DNA of 64,000 nucleotides, from assembly GCF_900636365.1 (NCBI RefSeq), contig NZ_LR134266.1:1129501-1193500 (forward strand), given 5' to 3'. Numbering within the stretch: position 1 is the stretch's first letter; each line of letters opens with the position of its first letter. Source of the DNA: Streptococcus viridans. GTDB taxonomy: Bacteria > Bacillota > Bacilli > Lactobacillales > Streptococcaceae. The position numbers were made by a program, and so were the translations under genes. The notes under the pieces are model-generated. The model was not told the origin of the DNA and did no database searches. It saw nothing but the letters and a program-made list of their open reading frames with translations. Below, piece after piece: positions 8,112 to 19,813 of this stretch.

Positions 8112-8271
8112 TGATTGATACCAATACCATCCCCTTCTACTCTTCGACTATCTCAGATCGGAAGAGTGTTGCAACGCACATAGGGGTTCAGACTTGCCGT
8201 ATCAGTTCATTCAAGCAATACTATCACTAGTAATAGCCAGTTCATAGAAATCGGTTTAAGTGTTTAATACC

Positions 8272-8853
8272 CTATTCATCTCCTTGCGAGGTATCTTCCA
8301 GCATTTCTTTTACGTATTCTTCTACATACTCAATCTCAACAAACATTGGATCTAAGTGACATAAGAAGTGCCAATCTTTGGCGTCTTTATTTCTGTAGAC
8401 AATTGCTTCGCCATCTTCACTTCCGAAATAGATTCTGTCGGCTTCATAACCTTTGCTTTCTAAGAAAGCTTTTAACTTGCGGAAGTCTACTTCTCTTGCT
8501 TCGATATAGGCTTTGACTTCATCGTTATTAACGACATAAGCATCGACTTTTGTAGCTCCTTCTATCACTTTATCGTTTGTAACGGATAGATTCGAAATTT
8601 CTTTCCAAATAATCTCGACATTTTCTTCAGGGTTAAACGAAAATCTAGATAAAGGCACAATATTTCCATTGAAGACAATTTCCAAATAGTCCGGCAAGTG
8701 TTTAGGATTAACATACTCCACTTCAAAATCATCTTCTGTTTCTAGAGTATATCCAGGAATTTGAGCGACAAATTCTCGTCCTTCTTCTAAAGTCTCAAAT
8801 AAGACTAAATCCTTTGAATAATTGTTTTGGTACAGTTCTAATAGATACATCAT
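8272..8853 (-). CDS. Unknown acidic cytoplasmic protein
   Basis: A 193-residue acidic protein of no family I can name. It begins MMYLLELYQNNYSKDLVLFE, then has a GREFVAQIPGYTLE segment and alternating strands and helices, and ends in an acidic tail (EMLEDTSQGDE). AAGG lies a few bases before the ATG pair. Its first 35 or so residues are matched by a short broken gene at 9973-10086, which shows that this family was duplicated locally. Small acidic proteins in variable gene blocks are often immunity or antitoxin-like, but nothing in the sequence proves that. It is followed by about 160 bases without a gene before the AAC(6')-like gene. Confidence 0.65.
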   Translation of the reverse strand: MMYLLELYQNNYSKDLVLFETLEEGREFVAQIPGYTLETEDDFEVEYVNPKHLPDYLEIVFNGNIVPLSRFSFNPEENVEIIWKEISNLSVTNDKVIEGATKVDAYVVNNDEVKAYIEAREVDFRKLKAFLESKGYEADRIYFGSEDGEAIVYRNKDAKDWHFLCHLDPMFVEIEYVEEYVKEMLEDTSQGDE

Positions 8854-8960
8854 TCATCCTTCCAATTTTGAAAAACCAACCGAGGTTTAAGCAACTTACA
8901 ACCTAATTATCTATCCTTAGTATACACATATATTTCATAACGAAGATATTTAACTATAGT

Positions 8961-9338
8961 TTATCCAGGATCTACATTTATGGAAGTTAATTTGTAACCA
9001 TCCTCATTGTATAAAAATTCTAATTGTAGGGTTAAATCTACTAATTCAGAATTAGAGGTCATCTGATATTCAACAGCAAAACCAGTTTGATCATTAAATT
9101 CATAAACTTGTAGTTGAGAATACTCATAATTCGGATGGAAATTACATTCTACACCATATTCATCAATTTTATCAAAATCATTTAATTGTAATGAAACGTC
9201 AATATATTCAAGCAACTCTCTTACATCATCAACTTCTGAACCATCAACACAATCTATAATATCTCTATAATTATTTAGATGAATTGCTCTTAAAATCCTT
9301 TTCTTTACTAATTCAATTACTAGCCAATATAGTATAAA
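8961..9338 (-). pseudogene. Small protein gene without a usable start codon
   Basis: The frame ending at 8961 is coding in appearance (acidic, aromatic: YEYSQLQVYEFNDQTGFAVEY...LTLQLEFLYNEDGYKL) and continues upstream without a stop to about 9338. That upstream part also looks like protein (VIELVKKRILRAIHLNNYRD), yet it has no ATG or GTG; the only canonical alternative is a TTG at about 9214, which would lose that part and gives only 84 residues. I read it as a 5'-damaged gene of about 125 codons whose start was lost at the stop near 9339. A non-standard ATT start is a less likely alternative. The family is not recognised with certainty. Confidence 0.55.
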
Positions 9339-9414
9339 TTAAATAACCAATAAAAATGATAATAAAAATAACATAGTAGCCAGTCTTACAACTTACTACT
9401 TTTCATATGATAAT

Positions 9415-9906
9415 TTACAAATGTCTTTCCAGCCACTCGATCTTTTTAAAATCCTTATTGTTATTGTGATCATTTCGATAGGAGTCTTGAGAAGAAGCTT
9501 TGTAAATACTTAGATACTGCTCCAGACTTGGAAGACGAAAAGTGATGCCTTCAACGTGAATAAGCTCTATATCCGATTCCGAAACTCCTGCAAAATCAGG
9601 TAAGGAATCGATACTTCCATATTCAACACTCATTCTATCCTTTTGGAATTCATGCTCATGAATATCTATTAAGACGTAGCCTAAGTCTTTCATCACTCTC
9701 ATTATCTTGTCCCAGTCATAAATTCTGAGATAATCAGGTGCTTCCCAACCTCTAGGGTCACCAGGCACATGAATGTCAATGTCAGACGGCCCCCATTTTT
9801 CTTTCGTTCTAAACTCCAATCCCAAAGAACCCATCAGTGTCGGTGTAATTCCGACTCGATTTAAATGGAAACAAATGGTTTTAAATTCTTCAAATAAGAG
9901 ACTCAT
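9415..9906 (-). CDS. Nucleotidyltransferase-fold protein
   Basis: A 163-residue cytoplasmic protein with a pattern typical of the polymerase-beta/KNTase nucleotidyltransferase fold: GSLGLEF followed after a short spacer by GPSDIDIHVPGD, giving GS...DxDxH with candidate metal-binding aspartates at about residues 40-42. Further on are DWDKIMRVMKDLGYVLIDIHEHEFQ and a C-terminal helix (KASSQDSYRNDHNNNKDFKKIEWLE) with many polar residues. Such stand-alone domains occur as MNT antitoxins, antibiotic nucleotidyltransferases or enzymes of unknown role. No HEPN-type partner is adjacent. The ribosome site is AAAGG about 13 bases upstream, further than usual. Confidence 0.65.
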   Translation of the reverse strand: MSLLFEEFKTICFHLNRVGITPTLMGSLGLEFRTKEKWGPSDIDIHVPGDPRGWEAPDYLRIYDWDKIMRVMKDLGYVLIDIHEHEFQKDRMSVEYGSIDSLPDFAGVSESDIELIHVEGITFRLPSLEQYLSIYKASSQDSYRNDHNNNKDFKKIEWLERHL

Positions 9907-9972
9907 GTTTATTCTGAACCTTTCATCTAAATGTTCGTTATTTCTACTTTATTACATTGAACAAAATCATTT

Positions 9973-10086
9973 TCATTTTCTAGTATATCCAGTTATTTTA
10001 GATACAAATTCTTTTCCTTCTTTTAAGGACCCAAATGCGACTAGATCTTTATAAGAAGGATTTTGATACAATTCCAGCATATACAT
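9973..10086 (-). pseudogene. Truncated copy of the gene at 8272-8853
   Basis: The frame reads MYMLELYQNPSYKDLVAFG, then a GKEFVSKITGY segment, and stops after 37 codons. The gene at 8272-8853 begins the same way (M-LELYQN-YSKDLVLFE, then GREFVAQIPGYTLE), so this is the head of a paralogue cut off at about residue 35. Nothing resembling the rest of the protein follows. Its upstream edge runs into the long copy of the second repeat. Confidence 0.7.
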
Positions 10087-10135
10087 CTCTAGTCTTTCTG
10101 ATTTTTTAACGATTATCCACATTTCACTAACAAAC

Positions 10136-10274
10136 TTACACACTCGGCGGTTCGCTGTTGCCGTATCGTTTCGTCGTAAACTCCTTACTCTACGACAGCT
10201 ATCCCATGGGCAGAACATCTGCTTCTACTTCGCTGATGCCTCAGCTCGTACAAGCAGTGATACTGCCTCAACAT
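10136..10274. repeat. Second interspersed repeat, long copy
   Basis: It shares its left block (TTACACACTC..TTCGCTGTTG.CG) and right block (CTTCTACTTCGCTG, TCAGCTCGTACAAG, AGTGATACTGCCTC) with 5745-5841, with about 45 extra bases between them. It lies between a truncated gene and the rlmD 3' end. I do not match it to BOX, RUP or SPRITE elements from memory. Confidence 0.75.
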
Positions 10275-10288
10275 GGTGCGTTTATGGA

Positions 10289-10315
10289 CTCAAAAGGTTC
10301 GGGGAACCTTTTGAG
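10289..10315. terminator. Perfect 12-bp hairpin after rlmD
   Basis: CTCAAAAGGTTC, a GGG loop and GAACCTTTTGAG form a perfect 12-bp stem starting 2 bases after the rlmD stop codon. On the minus strand it is followed by TCCATAAACG, not by a T-run, so it is either a weak terminator or an mRNA 3'-end protector. Confidence 0.55.
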
Positions 10316-10317
10316 GA

Positions 10318-11682
<1,365 letters not shown>

Positions 11683-11701
11683 CTATCTTTCTACAAATTA
11701 A

Positions 11702-11732
11702 AAGGGATGGAGTTTTCAGACTCCTATCCCTT
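11702..11732 (-). terminator. Terminator-like hairpin between psr and rlmD
   Basis: On the minus strand AAGGGAT-A-GGAGT pairs with ACTCC-ATCCCTT around a six-base loop, followed by TTAATTT. It begins 7 bases after the psr stop codon. A TATAAT at 11734-11739 on the same strand, overlapping the end of psr, could instead be a promoter for rlmD. Confidence 0.65.
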
Positions 11733-11739
11733 AATTATA

Positions 11740-13065
11740 TCATCTTAGGCCCATTTGAGACAATTTCTTTTTATAAGCATCGAAATCGACCAGCAATCCT
11801 TGTCCGCCATACATATCATAGGCATCGACCCAATCACCATTTTCTGGAATGGTAATGCGTTCAATCCCCTTGCTGGCACTTCCGACTAAGCCAATCCCGT
11901 TTGTCAACAGGAAGGAGAAGGGTACATTGGTTGAGGTCATAGCGAAGACCTTTCCTAGTGCTTCAGATCCAGTAAAGAGCTTGGTTGGATCCTTGATTTG
12001 GTGAACAATGGCAGACATAACTTCTTGTTGGCGTCTTGTACGGCCAAAGTCGCCCTCATCATCCTTACGGAAACGAGCATAGTTGAGGAGGGTACGGCCA
12101 TCCATCCGTTGTTTTCCGACCTTGATGGTTTGCTGAGGAACGACACCGTCTTTCATGTTCAAATCGTCTGGCACTTCCACTTCACTGACCTTTTCGCCAT
12201 CAATAGTGGAAAACTGCGCATTCATCTCCACTCCATTGGGGAAGAGGGTATCGATGGCTGTCGCAAAGGTTTGGAAATCAACCATGGCATAGTATTGGAT
12301 ATCAATGTCAAAATTATCCTTGAGCATCTGACGGACCAATTCCGCCCCTTGGTTGTTATTCTGCTCTCCAATGGTAAAGGCAGTATTCAGCTTCTGGTCA
12401 TAGTAATCTTGATATTCTGGATCCGTTTGTTGGCTCACCCCATCGATATGAACCAGAGTATCCCGCATGAAGCTGACCAATTTTACCTTGCCGTCCTTGT
12501 TGTTGACATTGACGACCATGATAGAGTCCGTTCGCGTCTCAGATGAGCTTTCCCCTATTCGACCATCTGTTCCCAAGATCAGGATATTGACCCCGTCTTT
12601 GGTCTTCTGACCGTTGAAATACTCTTTAACAGCTGGTTGGGCGTTGGTCCCACCAGGTTTGCTATTCAAGCCTTTAATAAACATAAAGACCATTCCACTA
12701 AGGACCAACAAGAGGAAAATGGCAATCCACTTTAAAATACGTTTGAAGCGGATTTTTTTCCCCTTCTTACGTTTGGGAAGAGCTACTACTTCCTCTCGTT
12801 TCTTTTTATTGGTTTGGGTTTTATCCTTTCGGCTCCGTGATGGATAGACTGGTAATTCATCAGACTCGTTTTCGCTTCTACTTGAGGAAACCACAGACTC
12901 TTCTGCACTTGCTGAAACGGAGTCATCTTGGGATCGTCCCTCTGATTTATTCTTTAGATACTTGTATTCCAACTGCTCTTTCTCATTCAGATAATGATAG
13001 TTGGAATAAAGATAATCCAATCTCTTTTGTTCATGATAGGATAGGTTTTCTGATTCTCTACTCAT
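11740..13065 (-). CDS. psr: LytR-CpsA-Psr (LCP) family wall-polymer ligase
   Basis: Membrane-anchored LCP enzyme, a family that transfers undecaprenyl-linked glycopolymers to peptidoglycan outside the cell. The first 110 or so residues are cytoplasmic, charged and low in complexity (SASAEESVVSSSRSENESDE, then KKREEVVALPKRKKGKK), followed by one transmembrane segment (IAIFLLLVLSGMVFMFI) and the LCP domain: NILILGTDGR, ETRTDSIMVVNV, LVSFMRDTLVHIDG and the arginine-rich ARFRKDDEGDFGRTRRQQEV. Its start overlaps the pheA stop by 4 bases (ATGA), so it ends the aroA-aroK-pheA transcript. Position after pheA matches the streptococcal psr locus. The rgp/gac polymer at the right end of the window is one possible substrate. 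Confidence 0.9.
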   Translation of the reverse strand: MSRESENLSYHEQKRLDYLYSNYHYLNEKEQLEYKYLKNKSEGRSQDDSVSASAEESVVSSSRSENESDELPVYPSRSRKDKTQTNKKKREEVVALPKRKKGKKIRFKRILKWIAIFLLLVLSGMVFMFIKGLNSKPGGTNAQPAVKEYFNGQKTKDGVNILILGTDGRIGESSSETRTDSIMVVNVNNKDGKVKLVSFMRDTLVHIDGVSQQTDPEYQDYYDQKLNTAFTIGEQNNNQGAELVRQMLKDNFDIDIQYYAMVDFQTFATAIDTLFPNGVEMNAQFSTIDGEKVSEVEVPDDLNMKDGVVPQQTIKVGKQRMDGRTLLNYARFRKDDEGDFGRTRRQQEVMSAIVHQIKDPTKLFTGSEALGKVFAMTSTNVPFSFLLTNGIGLVGSASKGIERITIPENGDWVDAYDMYGGQGLLVDFDAYKKKLSQMGLR

Positions 13066-13906
13066 ACGTTCTCCATTTCATTGTTGTTTAGCACATAGAC
13101 CGAATAATAGCCCAAGGTTTTGATAGATGCTCCTAAGGATTCCAGTTCTTGATAGGCAGAAGCAAACAGTGATTCGTCAGCATCCACCACATCGATAATA
13201 AAAAAATATTCCCCTAGGACCGTCTTTAAAGGACGACTCTCAATTTTTGTTAAATTTAATTCTCTGGAAGCAAATGTAGCTAAGGCCTGGCATAAAGAAC
13301 CTGCAATATTACTTGGTAAGGTAATGGCCAGACTATTCTTACAGGAAACTTTCTTTAAGGAATGACTACCTTTAAAAGGTCGCTGACCAAGAATCCAAAA
13401 GCGGGTATAATTTTGATCCATCTCTTGAATATTACTGGCCACCACTTCCAGACCATATTCATCCTTGGCCTCCAAAGGCGCAATGGCTGCAATAGGTAGT
13501 TCTGGATGTTGAGAGACATATCGAGCTGCATAGGAAGTCGAAGTTGTCATCTCCAGTCTGGCTTGAGGGAAATGCTCCTGAACATAGGCTTTCCCTTGAG
13601 CTAATGCTTGAGGATGCGAATAGATCACTTCAATGGATTGATCCTGCTTAATTGCCAAGAGTTGTTGCTTAATGGGATAGACCACTTCTGCAATAGCCTG
13701 GAAATGAGCCTGGTGAAAGAGGTAGTCAATCGTCTCATGGACACTGCCCTCGATGGAGTTCTCAACAGGGATGACCGCATACTCTACTTGAGCGGATTCA
13801 TAGGCTTTCATCACTTCTGTAATGGAGTCATAAGGGCGTAATTCACCATCTTCAAAACTTTCCAGAGCTACATGATGGGTAAAGGATCCCTTAGGACCGA
13901 GATAAG

Positions 13907-13916
<10 letters not shown>
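13062..13916 (-). CDS. pheA: Prephenate dehydratase
   Basis: Converts prephenate to phenylpyruvate in phenylalanine synthesis. The 284 residues hold a periplasmic-binding-like catalytic domain (VAYLGPKGSFTHHVALESF at the start; VIPVENSIEGSVHETIDYL; TSTSYAARYV; NYTRFWILGQ) and a C-terminal ACT domain with the phenylalanine-binding ESRP motif (NLTKIESRPLKT), so feedback inhibition by phenylalanine is expected. There is no fused chorismate mutase domain, as usual in Firmicutes. The start overlaps the aroK stop by 10 bases and its stop overlaps the psr start, which indicates translational coupling in the aroA-aroK-pheA-psr unit. Confidence 0.96.
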
Positions 13917-15671
<1,755 letters not shown>

Positions 15672-15695
15672 TTACCCCTTCAAGCTTTTCTAAAA

Positions 15696-15724
15696 ATTTT
15701 ACCATAAAAAACAGCCATTTTCAA
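15696..15724 (-). promoter_or_regulatory. Promoter of the aroA-aroK-pheA-psr unit
   Basis: On the minus strand TTGAAA (15719-15724), a 17-base spacer ending in TGG, and TAAAAT (15696-15701) give a good -35 and an extended -10. It lies directly downstream of repeat copy 2, so transcription restarts after the repeat. Confidence 0.7.
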
Positions 15725-15762
15725 TGTTCACTTGGAAGGACCCGCAAGATGGGAGAGAAAAA

Positions 15763-15938
15763 GAGGCTGGGACAAAAGTCCTAGCCTCTCATTTGTCTTT
15801 GGATTGTCGAGCAAGACGCAGTGGTTGAGTGGGCTCTACTACGCTGATTTCATAAGCTTATACAGACCTACTCAACTGTGCGGAGGTGGGACGACGAAAT
15901 CGAATTCTAACGAATTAACGATTTCTGTCCCACTCTCT
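15763..15938. repeat. Interspersed ~177-bp repeat, copy 2
   Basis: Plus-strand orientation, 5 bases from the stop codon of the UPF0342 gene, inside the aromatic gene block. The left hairpin read on the minus strand ends in CAGCCTCTTTTTCTC, a good terminator. This is the most diverged copy: the GCTGAT/ATCAGC stem is broken (ATAAGC) and AGCCC has become AGACC. The flanks GGGAGAGA and TCTCTCCC extend the end pairing. Confidence 0.95.
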
Positions 15939-15943
15939 CTCCC

Positions 15944-16282
15944 TTATTTAAATAAATCTTGAACTGGATCAAAAATAATCCGTTCAATATCTCCTAGATA
16001 AACTGATAGTTGCTGTTGTTTGGTGAAAAATTCATTCACAATTGGGTTCCCTTGTAATTTCTCAGCAAAGTCTTGCATTTTCTTTTGTTGGTCTTCAGTT
16101 GGCAATTGTCCAGACTGGATAACTCCATGAATTTCTTGTTGGAAAACGAGATAGTCTCCGAATAACGCTTTTGCATCTGCATCGGCATCAATGGCTTCCT
16201 TACTAGCAAGAACAGCTTTGTATTCTGGTAGGTCACGAATTCCTCGAGACAACTCATTGGCTACATCATAAATATTTGACAT
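15944..16282 (-). CDS. UPF0342 / YlbF-YmcA family protein
   Basis: A 112-residue all-helical cytoplasmic protein of the YlbF/YmcA family (UPF0342, YheA-like). It begins MSNIYDVANELSRGIRDLPE, has the DADADAKALFGDYLVFQQEI helix and ends in FFTKQQQLSVYLGDIERIIF. In Bacillus, YlbF and YmcA form a complex with YaaT that guides RNase Y processing; the streptococcal UPF0342 protein has no proven role. The same gene sits between tyrA and aroA in S. pneumoniae, so its place is conserved. A clear AAGGAGA precedes the ATG. Repeat copy 2 follows its stop and probably ends its transcript. Confidence 0.85.
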   Translation of the reverse strand: MSNIYDVANELSRGIRDLPEYKAVLASKEAIDADADAKALFGDYLVFQQEIHGVIQSGQLPTEDQQKKMQDFAEKLQGNPIVNEFFTKQQQLSVYLGDIERIIFDPVQDLFK

Positions 16283-16314
16283 GTGATTTCTCCTTAACGA
16301 TTTGGTTTCATTCT

Positions 16315-16320
16315 ATTATA
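16315..16320 (-). promoter_or_regulatory. -10 box of the UPF0342 gene
   Basis: TATAAT on the minus strand, 32 bases before the ATG, in the 100-base gap after tyrA. No good -35 hexamer is visible at 16-18 bases, so the promoter is only probable. Confidence 0.45.
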
Positions 16321-16382
16321 CAAAGATTATCTAATATCTTGTATTAGAAACTGATATTTTAATTAAAAATCCTACTTGGGAC

Positions 16383-17489
16383 CTATTTAATTACCACACT
16401 ATAATCTGTTTGTTCGGTGATCAGGGCTTCAGCCCGCGCTTGATCGGCAGCTGTCTTAAAGGAAATCTGGAGAATCCCATAGACATCTTCCCGGTTTTCC
16501 TCGTTGATATGTATATTGACCAAGGAGGTGCCGCGAAGCAACTCCAAGATCCGAAGGATGACATCTTCTTCGTCTGGGACATCCACAAAAATATCGAAAG
16601 TGCTTTCCACCCCGCCTCGTTTGTGGATCTGCATGTGCTGGCGTTGCTCTCGACTCTGATCAAAGAAGGACCAGATCGTATCTTCTTGCCCTTGGCGAAT
16701 CATGTCGGCAACTTGGTCAAGGCGATGCTGAAAATCGGCAATCCGATCAAGAACAGCAGATGGATTGGACAGTAAGATAGAGGTCCACATGCTGGGCTCA
16801 CTCTCCGCAATCCGCGTCATATCACGAAATCCTCCTGCAGCAAAGCGACCTGCTAGGCTGTGCTCCTCTGTATAAGCAGCTGCTTGACCCATAAGGGTTG
16901 CAGCCAATACATGAGGAAAGTGGCTGATTTGAGAAGTGACCCGATCGTGTTCAATAGGATCCACCTCGATGAAACGGGCTCCAAGCCCTGAGAGCAAATC
17001 CTTCATTTCCAAAATAGCACTGGGATCCGTCGCCACTGTTGGAGTAAAAATATAATAAGCATTTTCAAAGAGGGTGGAATCTGCAGAGGCAGCCCCTGTC
17101 TTGTGACTCCCCGCCATGGGATGCCCACCGACAAAACGGACTGGGAGATGGTTAAAAGCTTCTTGACCAGCTTTTACAATCGCCCCCTTGGTCGAACCCA
17201 CATCCGTTACAATAACCCCTTCTTTCAGTGGTATGTTTGCCAATTGCTGAAAGGTTTGAATCGTTTGCTTCACAGGTAAGGAGACAATGATGACATCTGC
17301 TTGAGAAGCAAATTCTTCAAGATCTGCCGTCACCTTATCAACGATCCCCTTCTTCAAAGCAATATCCCGTGAGGCTTGACTGCGATTATACCCTAATAGG
17401 GTTACATGAGGATGGGCTTTCCGTATCCCCATAGCTAACGAAGCTCCAATTAGTCCTAGACCGACGATATAAACAACCTTTTCTTCCAT
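16383..17489 (-). CDS. tyrA: Prephenate dehydrogenase
   Basis: NAD-dependent oxidative decarboxylation of prephenate to 4-hydroxyphenylpyruvate in tyrosine synthesis. An N-terminal Rossmann domain carries GLGLIGASLAMGIRK; further motifs are VTDVGSTKGAIV and GGHPMAGSHKTG in the active site, and HFPHVLAATL. The last 75 or so residues form an ACT domain (DVPDEEDVILRILELL...VNIHINEENREDVYGIL), which suggests allosteric control by tyrosine. Length of 368 is usual for the streptococcal form. It follows aroC by 12 bases with GGAG before the ATG, so the two are cotranscribed. Confidence 0.96.
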   Translation of the reverse strand: MEEKVVYIVGLGLIGASLAMGIRKAHPHVTLLGYNRSQASRDIALKKGIVDKVTADLEEFASQADVIIVSLPVKQTIQTFQQLANIPLKEGVIVTDVGSTKGAIVKAGQEAFNHLPVRFVGGHPMAGSHKTGAASADSTLFENAYYIFTPTVATDPSAILEMKDLLSGLGARFIEVDPIEHDRVTSQISHFPHVLAATLMGQAAAYTEEHSLAGRFAAGGFRDMTRIAESEPSMWTSILLSNPSAVLDRIADFQHRLDQVADMIRQGQEDTIWSFFDQSREQRQHMQIHKRGGVESTFDIFVDVPDEEDVILRILELLRGTSLVNIHINEENREDVYGILQISFKTAADQARAEALITEQTDYSVVIK

Positions 17490-17501
17490 CTATTTCTCCA
17501 C

Positions 17502-18668
17502 TTAGAAAGCCTTGGTATAGGCCCGATGACGCTCGACAGCTTCTTTCAATTCCTCTAGATTATCAGAAGAGAACTTTTCCAATACTTCTGTGGCTAAGAC
17601 CGTTGCCACCACAGCCTCCATGACAACTCCTGCAGCCGGAAGTGCTGTTGGGTCACTCCTCTCCACTGTTGCCTTATATGGCTCATGTGTTTCAATATCG
17701 ACACTCATGAGGGGCTTATAAAGGGTCGGGATTGGTTTCATAACCCCACGAACAATAATTGGCTCTCCATTGGTCATGCCCCCTTCAAATCCGCCCAGAT
17801 GATTGGTTCGACGAGTATAGCCATCTTGCTCAGACCAGAGGATTTCGTCCATGACCTGGCTCCCCTTGAGACGACCTGCTTCAAAGCCTAAACCAAACTC
17901 AACTCCTTTAAAGGCATTGATGGAGACAACCCCTTGAGCAATCTTAGAATCCAATTTCTTGTCCCATTGGACAAAAGATCCTAGACCGACAGGCACACCA
18001 CCTACAATGGTTTCAACAATCCCTCCGATGGTTTCTCCTTCTTTCTTCACGCTATCGATATAGGCCTTGATTTCTTCTTCTCGCTCTCGATTGACGATGG
18101 ATACCTCGGATTGAGCGACCGCTTCTTTGATTTGCGAAACCGTCAGATTTTCTGGAACCTCTACTTCGATGCCACCGAAATTGACGATGTGGCTAGCTAC
18201 TTGAATCCCAATTTCTTCTAATAACCGTTTGGCTACTGCACCAACTGCTACCCGCATAGTTGTCTCCCGAGCCGATGACCGTTCCAAGGAGTTACGCAAG
18301 TCATCGAAGCGGTACTTGATCCCACCGACCAAATCAGCGTGACCTGGTCGAGGCTTAGTAATTTTCCGAAGCCCCTTTTTCTTTTCCTCCACATCACTGA
18401 CCGACATAATCTCCAGCCATTTTTGATGGTCTAGGTTGGTGACATGCAAGGTGATGGGCCCTCCCATGGTCAAGCCATGGCGAACTCCGGAGGTGATCTC
18501 GACCTGATCGCTTTCAATCTTCATCCGTGCTCCACGACCGTAGCCTCCCTGGCGACGTCTTAACTCAGCATTGATAAAATCAGCCGTCAAAGGCAGTCCT
18601 GCAGGCACTCCTTCAATAATGGCTGTTAGTCGTGGTCCGTGTGATTCTCCTGCTGTTAAATAACGCAT
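17502..18668 (-). CDS. aroC: Chorismate synthase
   Basis: Makes chorismate from EPSP with reduced FMN as catalytic cofactor. The three family signatures are visible: [14 protein letters not shown] at the N-terminus (residues 7-20), the [18 protein letters not shown] motif, and [17 protein letters not shown] near the C-terminus. The FMN-linked [17 protein letters not shown] segment is intact. Its 388 residues are normal. AAGGAG lies 5 bases before the ATG. It follows aroB by 21 bases and precedes tyrA by 12, consistent with one aroB-aroC-tyrA transcript. Confidence 0.97.
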   Translation of the reverse strand: MRYLTAGESHGPRLTAIIEGVPAGLPLTADFINAELRRRQGGYGRGARMKIESDQVEITSGVRHGLTMGGPITLHVTNLDHQKWLEIMSVSDVEEKKKGLRKITKPRPGHADLVGGIKYRFDDLRNSLERSSARETTMRVAVGAVAKRLLEEIGIQVASHIVNFGGIEVEVPENLTVSQIKEAVAQSEVSIVNREREEEIKAYIDSVKKEGETIGGIVETIVGGVPVGLGSFVQWDKKLDSKIAQGVVSINAFKGVEFGLGFEAGRLKGSQVMDEILWSEQDGYTRRTNHLGGFEGGMTNGEPIIVRGVMKPIPTLYKPLMSVDIETHEPYKATVERSDPTALPAAGVVMEAVVATVLATEVLEKFSSDNLEELKEAVERHRAYTKAF

Positions 18669-18689
18669 GGTATCTCCTTTGTCGGTTTT

Positions 18690-19754
18690 CTAGTTTAAGA
18701 AGTCTCTCATTTCTTCCAATGGGACTGGATGAATCTGACAAGTCCCAATTTCTGGTACCAAAACGAGGTTCAACTGATTGCCCCTCGCCTTCTTGTCCAA
18801 GGTCAAGGCCTGATAAAGTTCTTGTTTATCCCAAGTGTGGAATTCTACTGGTAAGCCAAATTTTTGGCACATTTGGCGGATAGCCTGCGTTAATCCAGCA
18901 TGGACCAATCCCTTGGCTTCTGCCACTTTTGTGACTTGTACCATCCCTATCGCAACGGCTTCTCCATGCATGACCTGGCCGTAACCGGCTGTAGCTTCAA
19001 TGGCATGCCCAAGGGTATGACCAAAATTCAGATAAAGACGAATGCCCTGGTCTAGCTCATCTTCGACGACCATCTTGCGCTTGACTTGACAGGAATGGGC
19101 AATCAGGGATTCTGCATGCTCATAGATAGACTCGACAGAGCCATCCATTTCATCCAATTCTTCCCACAATTCTGGATCCTCAATAAGTCCATACTTGATG
19201 ACTTCCCCCATGCCCTCGATCAACTCACGCCGGCCCAGGCTCCGCAGCACCTCAGGGTCAATCAAGACCCCATCAGGTTGAGCAAAGGTTCCCACCATAT
19301 TTTTTGCATAGAGCGTATTGACTCCAGTCTTTCCTCCGATTGAGGAGTCGACCTGAGCTGTCAAACTAGTTGGAACTTGGACAAAATGAATCCCGCGCAT
19401 GTAAGTGGATGCCACAAAACCAGCTAAATCTCCGACAACGCCACCACCCAGAGCAAGGATTCCATCAGAACGTGTCATGCCATTCTTTGCTAAGAATTCA
19501 TAGACTTTCTGAACAGTCGTCAGATTTTTACTGGATTCTCCTTCTAGGAACTCATAGCTAACCACTGTAAATCCTTCACTTTCAAGGTTTTTCACAACCT
19601 GACTAGCATAAAGGGATCCCACATGGTTGTCTGTTATGACTGCTACTTTTTGAGGTTTCCATAAATGACTAAGCCAGCTTCCAACCTTTTGTATTGCTCC
19701 ATTCTCAATGACAATCTCATAACCATTCTTTGGTAGATCAACATTTACCTTCAT
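18690..19754 (-). CDS. aroB: 3-Dehydroquinate synthase
   Basis: NAD- and metal-dependent cyclisation of DAHP to 3-dehydroquinate, the second shikimate step. Motifs: [21 protein letters not shown] for [23 protein letters not shown] in the active site, [11 protein letters not shown], and the metal ligand region [13 protein letters not shown]. Its 354 residues are typical. AAGGAG precedes the ATG by 7 bases. A 101-base gap with a weak hairpin separates it from aroE, so aroB may start a separate unit, though no convincing promoter is seen there. Confidence 0.97.
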   Translation of the reverse strand: MKVNVDLPKNGYEIVIENGAIQKVGSWLSHLWKPQKVAVITDNHVGSLYASQVVKNLESEGFTVVSYEFLEGESSKNLTTVQKVYEFLAKNGMTRSDGILALGGGVVGDLAGFVASTYMRGIHFVQVPTSLTAQVDSSIGGKTGVNTLYAKNMVGTFAQPDGVLIDPEVLRSLGRRELIEGMGEVIKYGLIEDPELWEELDEMDGSVESIYEHAESLIAHSCQVKRKMVVEDELDQGIRLYLNFGHTLGHAIEATAGYGQVMHGEAVAIGMVQVTKVAEAKGLVHAGLTQAIRQMCQKFGLPVEFHTWDKQELYQALTLDKKARGNQLNLVLVPEIGTCQIHPVPLEEMRDFLN

Positions 19755-19813
19755 AAGGATCTCCTTTCAAATCCATGTGAAAAATATTACAATTTCACCA
19801 TTGTATAAAAATA

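Noticed and set aside
8155..8166. AGATCGGAAGAG, identical to the first 12 bases of a common sequencing adapter
   Set aside because: The match stops after 12 bases and the flanking DNA is continuous, so it is most likely chance rather than adapter contamination.
8160..8235. Possible third copy of the second repeat (CTTGCCGTATC...CAAGCAATACTATC)
   Set aside because: Only short scattered matches to the two clear copies; too weak to call.
9973..10218. 81-codon minus-strand frame starting MFCPWDSCRRVRS
   Set aside because: Its first 44 codons are the second repeat; only the part from MYMLELYQN resembles a protein, so only that part is annotated, as a gene fragment.
15732..15962. Plus-strand frame beginning MEGPARWERKRGW near aroA
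   Set aside because: It is made of intergenic DNA plus repeat copy 2 and overlaps the 3' end of the UPF0342 gene; no sign of coding.
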